This document shows, one piece after another, positions 42,402 to 45,928 of a stretch of 45,928 nucleotides of DNA. This stretch comes from Acidimicrobiales bacterium (GTDB taxonomy: Bacteria > Actinomycetota > Acidimicrobiia > Acidimicrobiales > Iamiaceae). The notes below the pieces were generated by a model. The model was not told the origin of the DNA and did not search any database. It saw nothing but the letters and a program-made list of their open reading frames with translations. The translations under genes and the position numbers were made by a program. Where the stretch lies: positions 1-45,928 of the forward strand of contig JAOBWM010000017.1 of assembly GCA_025463365.1 (NCBI GenBank), given 5' to 3'. The first letter of the stretch is position 1. Every line of letters begins with the position of its first letter.

Positions 42402-44210
42402 ATGGACCTTGCACCCGTCTTCGTGTTGGCGGCGGCACCGGCCCGGGGCTCGTCCGCGGGCGAGGTGCTGGGCGCGTCAGCGGTCGGCCTGGTGGCCATC
42501 GCCGCCGTGGTCGCGTTGGGCGTGGCCCAGCGGCGCCGCGGGCTCCTCGATCCGCTGTGCCGGGTCGTCGAGGAACGGATGCACCGACCGGCGTGGGCGG
42601 TCATCCCGTCGGCCGTCGCCGGATCGTTCCTGCTCGTGGCCGTGTTCGGGTACTACTGGGACGTCTCGTGGCACATCGACCGCGGCCGCGATCCGGGGGC
42701 GTTCGCCAATCCGGCGCACTGGTTCATCATCGCCGGCCTCGACGGCATCGCCTTCGCCGGCCTGCTCGCCGTCCTGCTCGGTGACGAGCGCAGCCCGCAC
42801 GCCGTCCGCATCCGGCCCGGCTGGTACGCCCCCGTCGGCGGCATCCTCTTGTCGCTGTGCGGCGTGATCGCCCTCGCCGGCTTCCCGCTCGACGACATCT
42901 GGCACCGCATCTTCGGCCAGGACGTCACCGCGTGGGGACCGACCCACGTGCAGATGATCGGCGGGGCGTCGCTCGCGACGCTTGCCATCTGGGTGCTCGA
43001 CCGCGAGGGGGCCCGCGCCGTCGGGGACGACGGGAGCGAGCGCCGCGCCGACGTCGTGGCCTTCGACGTCCTCGCCGGCGGCGCGTTCCTCATCGGGCTC
43101 AGCACCCTGCAGGTGGAGTTCGACTTCGGCGTCCCCCAGTTCCAACAGGTGTTCCACCCGTTCCTGATCGCCCTGGCCGCGGGGATCGGCCTCGTGGCCG
43201 TGCGCATCCGCGGCGGCGCCGGCACGGCGCTCGCGGCGGCGGTCATGTTCCTGGTGCTCCGGGGAGCGCTGACCGCCGTGGTCGGGCCGGCGCTCGGCCG
43301 CAGCACCCAGCACTTCCCGCTGTACGTCGTCGAGGCGCTCGTGGTCGAGCTCGCCGCCCGGGTCGCCGGGCGCGACCGGCAGATCACCGTCGGCGCCCTG
43401 TCCGGCCTCGGGATCGGCACGTTCGGCGTGGCCGCGGAGTGGGCGTGGAGCCGGGCGTGGATGCCGCTGCCGTGGGGTTCGGGCCTGTTCCCGGCCGGTG
43501 CCCTGTTCGGCCTGGCCGGTGGCATCGCCGGCGGGATCATCGGCGCGTTCATCGGCCGGGCCCTACTCCCCGTGGCACGTCCCCGCCAGGCGACGCCGCG
43601 CGGTCTCGCCGTCGGCGCCTGGGCCGTCGTCGTGATCGGCCTGGCGCTTCCCATGCGACCCTCGTTGGAGCACGATCGGGCGACGATCGCCGTGGGTCCC
43701 GTGCACGACGGTCGAGCCACCGTGCAGGTCCGGTTCGATCCGCCGGACGCCGTCGACCATGCGCGCTGGGCGCACGTCCTCGCCTGGCAGGGCGCCAAGC
43801 ACGGCGACGGTGGGCTCGAGCTGATCGGCCTCCGGCGGATCGGCCGCGGCCGGTGGGTCACCGAGCACCCCGTGCCGGTCGCCGGGACGTGGAAGACGCT
43901 GCTGCGCGTGCACACCGGGTCGTCGATGGCGGCCGCTCCGATCTTCCTTCCCGCTGACGCGGGCATCCCGGCCGCGCAGGTGCGGGCTCGGTCGGGTCCC
44001 GTCGCCCTCGTGCGCGAGAAGTCGATCCTCCAGCGCGAGGCCACCGGCGGCAGCCCCGGGATGGAACGGGTCGCCTACGCCGTGCTCGCCGCCATCGGTG
44101 CCATCTGGCTCGCCGCCATGGGGTGGGGCCTCCGTCGGCTCGACCCCGTCGTCGCGCCACGCCCCGTGCCCAGGAGCCTGGCCACACGATCTGACGGTCT
44201 GACGGTCTGA
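42402..44210 (+). CDS. Multipass membrane protein with duplicated Asp/His motif
   Basis: 602 residues with about 13 predicted membrane segments. I do not recognise a named family. Two similar loops stand out: D87-x3-H91-x5-D97-x8-H106 (WDVSWHIDRGRD, then NPAH) and D164-x3-H168-x5-D174-x7-H182 (LDDIWHRIFGQD, then GPTH). A third, weaker segment reads FDFGVPQFQQVFHP (240-253). These could bind metal at the membrane surface. Residues about 425-540 form an extracytoplasmic, probably beta-sandwich domain (ATVQVRFDPPDAVDH, then GTWKTLLRVHTGS) before a last membrane helix (about 558-578). The Shine-Dalgarno GGAGG supports ATG 42402. Confidence 0.85.
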   Translation: MDLAPVFVLAAAPARGSSAGEVLGASAVGLVAIAAVVALGVAQRRRGLLDPLCRVVEERMHRPAWAVIPSAVAGSFLLVAVFGYYWDVSWHIDRGRDPGAFANPAHWFIIAGLDGIAFAGLLAVLLGDERSPHAVRIRPGWYAPVGGILLSLCGVIALAGFPLDDIWHRIFGQDVTAWGPTHVQMIGGASLATLAIWVLDREGARAVGDDGSERRADVVAFDVLAGGAFLIGLSTLQVEFDFGVPQFQQVFHPFLIALAAGIGLVAVRIRGGAGTALAAAVMFLVLRGALTAVVGPALGRSTQHFPLYVVEALVVELAARVAGRDRQITVGALSGLGIGTFGVAAEWAWSRAWMPLPWGSGLFPAGALFGLAGGIAGGIIGAFIGRALLPVARPRQATPRGLAVGAWAVVVIGLALPMRPSLEHDRATIAVGPVHDGRATVQVRFDPPDAVDHARWAHVLAWQGAKHGDGGLELIGLRRIGRGRWVTEHPVPVAGTWKTLLRVHTGSSMAAAPIFLPADAGIPAAQVRARSGPVALVREKSILQREATGGSPGMERVAYAVLAAIGAIWLAAMGWGLRRLDPVVAPRPVPRSLATRSDGLTV

Positions 44211-44236
44211 CTGGCCGGGCCGGGGCCGTCGGCCAG
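44211..44236 (+). terminator. Candidate hairpin after the multipass membrane gene
   Basis: CTGGCCG (44211-44217) pairs with CGGCCAG (44230-44236), starting at the base after the stop codon. No T-run follows. Confidence 0.4.
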
Positions 44237-44282
44237 GCCCGGCGCCACGGGTCCGCGGCCGTCGCCCGATCGGGTGGCGCGC

Positions 44283-44288
44283 TACCGT
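44283..44288 (+). promoter_or_regulatory. Putative -10 element of the lipoprotein gene
   Basis: TACCGT, followed by a leader of about 65 nt with GGAGG (44350-44354) as Shine-Dalgarno for ATG 44359. Confidence 0.4.
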
Positions 44289-44358
44289 CGGTGCCCTGTC
44301 TCCGGTCCGTGCGGGACCGATTGGAGCGGGTCGCCCAGCGACCCTGAACGGAGGATCC

Positions 44359-45288
44359 ATGAAGCCCTCACGCATGCGTGCTGCGACGTTTGCCGCCCTG
44401 GCGGCAGCGACGGTCGGCCTGGTCTCGTGCGGGGGCGGGGGAGGTGGATCCGACGCGTCGCCCGGTGCCGGCGGCGGTGGCGCCGTGACCACGACGTCGG
44501 CGCCGACGTTCGGCTCGTCGAACGGGAGCAAGGGCGCCACCGGCTCGGCCCACGGCAAGGTCCGGGTGGTCAACGTGTTCCTGCGTGACGACAAGGCCTT
44601 CGGCCCGCTCGACCTCTACGACGTGCCGAACCCTGCCGCCGATGCCAAGCCGCTGATCAAGGGTCTCGGGTACGGCGAGGTCTCGGACTACGTCGGGCCC
44701 AAGTCGATCTCCGACCGCGCGAACCTCTACGTGTTCCCGGCCGGCTCGACGACCCGTGACGACGAGAAGTTCGGCGGCCAGGGGATCTCGAACGCCGGCT
44801 GGAACGACGGAGAGCAGTCGACGGTGGTGATCGGCGCGGCGCCGGCGCTGACCGCGGGCGACCCGACCAACCTGCAGTACAGCGAGATCCCCGAGTCCGA
44901 CGACGCGGCGGGCCGCGCCATCGCCGGCAAGGGCGCCATCTTGGCCAACCACTCCGGTGCGGGCGTCGACGCCAAGGCGGCCAGCGTGACGCTCGTCGTC
45001 GACGGCCAGTGTCCGATGCGGATCGATCCCGAGAACAGTCCCGGCGGGGGCCAGGGCCTCGATCAGCTGGCCAACGGCAACGCGGTCACCTATGCGGTCG
45101 CCCCCGGCTCGCACGATGTCGCCCTCCTGGCCGCGGCGTACGACAGCTCGGTGTCGGCGTGCACCGCCGCTGATGCCTTCGCCCAGGCCACCGTCGACGT
45201 GGATGCGGGCGGGCGCGTGGAGGTCTTCGTGTACGGCACGAGCCCCACCGATCTGAAGGTCGTGACGGCGCCCGTCGACGAGCCCTGA
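44359..45288 (+). CDS. DUF4397-like secreted lipoprotein
   Basis: 309-residue exported lipoprotein. A lipoprotein signal peptide (1-23) ends in the lipobox LVSC, with the cysteine followed by a glycine run. A Gly/Ser/Thr-rich linker runs to about residue 65. The rest resembles DUF4397 domains: VRVVNVFLRDDKAFGPLDLYD, IKGLGYGEVSDYVGP, LYVFPAGSTT, and later VTYAVAPGSHDVALLAA. Two such beta domains may be present. Two cysteines (CPM and SACT) could form a disulfide. Function of the family is unknown. It stands alone after the multipass membrane gene. Confidence 0.8.
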   Translation: MKPSRMRAATFAALAAATVGLVSCGGGGGGSDASPGAGGGGAVTTTSAPTFGSSNGSKGATGSAHGKVRVVNVFLRDDKAFGPLDLYDVPNPAADAKPLIKGLGYGEVSDYVGPKSISDRANLYVFPAGSTTRDDEKFGGQGISNAGWNDGEQSTVVIGAAPALTAGDPTNLQYSEIPESDDAAGRAIAGKGAILANHSGAGVDAKAASVTLVVDGQCPMRIDPENSPGGGQGLDQLANGNAVTYAVAPGSHDVALLAAAYDSSVSACTAADAFAQATVDVDAGGRVEVFVYGTSPTDLKVVTAPVDEP

Positions 45289-45541
45289 CGCCACGGTCGT
45301 CGGGTTCGGTCCCGGCCGTGGAGCGGGAGGCTCGGGTCCAACGCATCGGCGCGCTGCCGCGGCCCTGCGACGACGCGGCGAACCCATGTGGGTCCTGTTG
45401 TCCGCGCAGATCCTGGTGCTGGCCTGGCTGCCCCCCATCCTGCACGAGCTGGGCCACCGGCGTGGGCGACCACTGCGACTGAAGGCTCGTGCCGGGACCG
45501 GCAACCGAGTGCTTCCGTCGTGCTCCTTGCGTTGCGCTCCT
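45289..45541. other. Spacer between convergent genes
   Basis: 253 bp between the lipoprotein gene and the minus-strand SDR gene. No terminator with a T-run is seen. A plus-strand frame from ATG 45386 (beginning MWVLLSAQILVLAWLPP, then HELGH) stays open to the window end but runs antisense through the SDR gene, so it is not called as a gene. Confidence 0.5.
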
Positions 45542-45928
45542 TCAGTTGCGCTTCTTCAGGCCCGGATGGCGGCTGGCGAGGATCGGGACCAACAGCTGCT
45601 TGGGTGCCAGGTGGGCGAACATCGCCGCGACGCGGTTGGCCGGGCCCGGGATGGCGACGGGCCGTCCCTTGTCGAGCGCATCGATGCCGCACTTGGCCAC
45701 GGCCTCCGCGGTCTCCCACATGAACGCTGGGAGCGCGTTCTCGGCCTCCTCCTTGTCGAACCCTGCGGTCTCGCCGAACCCGGTGTCGACCGGGCCGGGG
45801 CACAGGGCCGTGGCGCTCACCCCGGTTCCCTTGAGCTCGCCGCCGAGGCTGCGGGTGTAGGAGAGGACGAACGCCTTGCAGCCGCCGTACCCCGCCTGGC
45901 CGGGAAGGGGTTGGAACGCCGCGGTCGA
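45542..45928 (-). CDS. Short-chain dehydrogenase/reductase (5' end cut off)
   Basis: C-terminal 128 residues of an NAD(P)-dependent SDR oxidoreductase; the Rossmann glycine motif and start lie beyond the window. The catalytic Y-x3-K is seen as YGGCK just inside the edge, followed by the typical helix FVLSYTRSLGGEL and the ALCPGPVDTGF motif (PG loop). The C-terminal part (AKCGIDALDKGRPVAIPGP, then the tail ASRHPGLKKRN) resembles SDRs of the DltE/YqjQ kind. The substrate cannot be told. It is convergent with the lipoprotein gene. Confidence 0.9.
   Translation of the reverse strand, partial: STAAFQPLPGQAGYGGCKAFVLSYTRSLGGELKGTGVSATALCPGPVDTGFGETAGFDKEEAENALPAFMWETAEAVAKCGIDALDKGRPVAIPGPANRVAAMFAHLAPKQLLVPILASRHPGLKKRN

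Overview
The window is a dense, high-GC chromosomal housekeeping segment. Its gene content and order (ruvCAB, yajC-secD-secF-apt-rel, hisS-aspS-rarA-alaS, ruvX-mltG-aroE, aroC-aroK-aroB, efp-nusB-pyrR-pyrB-pyrC) point to Actinomycetota. The queA-tgt pair between ruvB and yajC, the Thr/Lys-rich SecD and the many GTG starts suggest a deep-branching lineage, most plausibly Acidimicrobiia. That placement is an inference from synteny and style, not from a marker-gene tree. I saw no rRNA, tRNA, CRISPR array, insertion sequence or phage gene.

Layout. 1-624 (minus): 5'-intact but 3'-truncated ABC ATPase. 740-2903: ruvC-ruvA-ruvB. 2930-7465: YbdK-type ligase, M20 amidohydrolase, queA, tgt. 7547-11887: yajC-secD-secF-apt. 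11954-14179: bifunctional rel. 14291-17463 and on to 18689: an accessory block with a secreted phospholipase A2, an alpha/beta hydrolase, and an FAD oxidase coupled to a cytosine-deaminase-like amidohydrolase. 18777-21808: hisS-aspS. 22214-25729: an NTF2-like protein, DUF1003, rarA and three small membrane or hypothetical genes. 26027-32442: alaS-ruvX-mltG-aroE and a DUF4388 protein. 32500-36193: prepilin peptidase, aroC-aroK-aroB. 36344-42287: an M24 peptidase, efp, nusB, a GNAT protein, pyrR-pyrB-pyrC. 42402-45288: a large multipass membrane protein and a DUF4397-like lipoprotein. 45542-45928 (minus): a 5'-truncated SDR.

Almost all genes lie on the plus strand, and most are translationally coupled. 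Fourteen junctions overlap by four bases (ATGA, GTGA or TTGA) and three by eight bases (GTGGCTGA or GTGCCTGA). Where transcription seems to restart, a TANNNT hexamer recurs. In eight cases it sits only 6-9 nt before the start codon, which predicts leaderless mRNAs. Elsewhere a leader with a Shine-Dalgarno follows.

The strongest regulatory signal is a stem-loop at 39441-39471 before pyrR. It has the features of a PyrR-binding loop (CNGNGA-type hexaloop, upper stem, purine bulge, lower stem) and ends two bases before the pyrR Shine-Dalgarno, so PyrR probably represses its own pyrRBC operon at translation. Other points of interest are a repeat family in two intergenic regions, a telomere-like G-rich tract, a palindrome-rich spacer, lineage-type insertions in SecD and SecF, a 13-proline run in a gene two downstream of efp, and a membrane protein with a duplicated Asp/His motif.
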